Origin: Gammaproteobacteria bacterium
GTDB taxonomy: Bacteria; Pseudomonadota; Gammaproteobacteria; Burkholderiales; Burkholderiaceae_E
Assembly: GCA_030425615.1 (NCBI GenBank)
Contig: JAUIAI010000243.1
Location: 1 to 5,379, forward strand
Length of the DNA: 5,379 bases
Direction of reading: 5' to 3'
In this document: piece after piece, positions 4,850 through 5,379 of the stretch
Layout of the letters: each line of letters opens with the position of its first letter
Numbering within the stretch: position 1 is the stretch's first letter
Program-made: the position numbers and the translations under genes
The notes under the pieces: model-generated
What the model saw: only the letters and a program-made list of their open reading frames with translations
What the model was told of the DNA's origin: nothing
Database searches by the model: none

Positions 4850-5379
4850 ATCCGCCGGATCCTCCGGCCCCGACACTCCGGAAAACCCCGCGCCCCAGCG
4901 CCGCAAGATCCCGGACCGAATCGCGGAGCGGGTGCGAGAGCAGATCCTGGGCGCCGGTCTGCGCCCGGGGGATCGTGTGCCCGCGCAGTGGTTGCTTCCG
5001 GTCACCCACAAGGCGTCGCGGGGCTCCATGCGCGAGGCGCAGAAGATTCTCGAATTCCAGGGGCTGATCCGTTCGAAGACCGGGCCGGGCGGCGGCGTGT
5101 TCGTCGATGCCATCACGCCCGAGCACGCAATACGCATGCTGGACAATCTCTTTCTGTTCGAGCCGCCATCCCTGTCCGACATCTACGCGCTGCGTCGCTG
5201 GATCGAGCCCGAGCTGGCGGCGTCAGCGGCCGGCCGTCTGGACCCGGGGGCATTCGCGCGGCTGCAGGCAACGGTTCACCTGTACGAGGACCCGCCCCGT
5301 TCGGGCGAAGAGGAGTACCGACAGCGCCTGGCCGAGCTGGACTTCCACGCCGAGCTCGCGCGCCTCTGCCCTAACCGGG
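4836..5379 (+). CDS. FadR-type GntR transcriptional regulator (FCD domain), N-terminal part
   Basis: The frame is open to the right edge, giving 181 residues; the family is about 220-250, so the C-terminus is missing. Residues 1-25 are a Pro/Ser-rich tail. Residues 26-91 are a GntR winged helix: 'RIAERVREQILGAGLRPGDRVP' in two parts (28-49), recognition-helix region 'ASRGSMREAQKILEFQGLI' (60-78) and wing 'GPGGGVFV' (83-90). From about 117 the FCD ligand-binding domain begins ('YALRRWIEPELAASAAGR', then 'ELDFHAELARLCPN' at 167-180). FCD regulators are dimers that bind small acids or related metabolites, often through a metal, and usually repress nearby operons. ATG 4836 is constrained because an in-frame TGA lies at 4830-4832. 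No clear Shine-Dalgarno is visible, so the 14-bp overlap with the ATPase gene suggests translational coupling. Being cotranscribed with the transporter suggests autoregulation, which is inference; no operator was identified here. Confidence 0.93.
   Translation, partial: MPTPESAGSSGPDTPENPAPQRRKIPDRIAERVREQILGAGLRPGDRVPAQWLLPVTHKASRGSMREAQKILEFQGLIRSKTGPGGGVFVDAITPEHAIRMLDNLFLFEPPSLSDIYALRRWIEPELAASAAGRLDPGAFARLQATVHLYEDPPRSGEEEYRQRLAELDFHAELARLCPNR

Noticed and set aside
4786..5067. 93-codon + strand frame bridging the DppF-like gene and the regulator
   Set aside because: Arg/Ser/Pro-rich shadow of two real genes; only reachable meaningfully by a frameshift, which is recorded as a weak finding.
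3773..5182. 469-codon open frame on the minus strand opposite the DppF-like gene and the regulator
   Set aside because: Low-complexity Arg-rich translation with no motif, spanning two well-supported sense genes.
1..5379. CRISPR arrays, insertion sequences, tRNA genes, toxin-antitoxin or prophage features
   Set aside because: No repeat-spacer pattern, transposase motif, terminal inverted repeats or RNA gene fold was seen; the window is almost fully covered by five coding regions.

Overview
The window holds most of a peptide-type ABC importer operon (dpp/opp class, Pfam SBP_bac_5 / BPD_transp_1 / ABC_tran plus oligo_HPY families), read entirely on the + strand. It is GC-rich, with strong G/C preference at third codon positions and genes packed with overlaps. 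This suggests a high-GC proteobacterium. That placement is inference from composition, an operon including a solute-binding protein, and a FadR-type GntR regulator. No rRNA, tRNA or species-specific marker is present, so a genus cannot be named.

Layout: (1) 1-789, the C-terminal half of a family 5 extracytoplasmic solute-binding protein, entering from the left edge. (2) 790-826, the only noncoding stretch (37 bp), containing a perfect 7-bp inverted repeat and a 7-bp direct repeat. (3) 827-1774, a DppB-like permease. (4) 1771-3762, one uninterrupted frame encoding a DppC-like permease joined through a roughly 56-residue disordered-looking linker to a DppD-like ATPase. (5) 3755-4849, a DppF-like ATPase with an unusual N-terminal tail. 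(6) 4836-5379, a FadR-type (FCD) GntR transcription regulator leaving by the right edge. Every junction from the first permease onward overlaps (4, 8 and 14 bp), so these genes are almost certainly cotranscribed and probably translationally coupled.

The parts form a whole importer: a periplasmic or lipid-anchored binding protein delivers the solute to a DppB:DppC pore, powered by the DppD-like (fused to DppC) and DppF-like ATPases. Both ATPases carry the C-terminal four-cysteine oligo_HPY domain. The regulator at the 3' end probably senses the imported solute or a catabolite. The substrate cannot be told from this sequence; family 5 systems import di- and oligopeptides, nickel chelates, glutathione, opines, muropeptides and some oligosaccharides.

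I do not see a wholly new system. The most notable point is the DppC-DppD fusion. Secondary points are the intercistronic hairpin, the disordered tails, a shortened segment in the DppF-like ATPase, and a Glu at a usual Asp metal-ligand position in the regulator.
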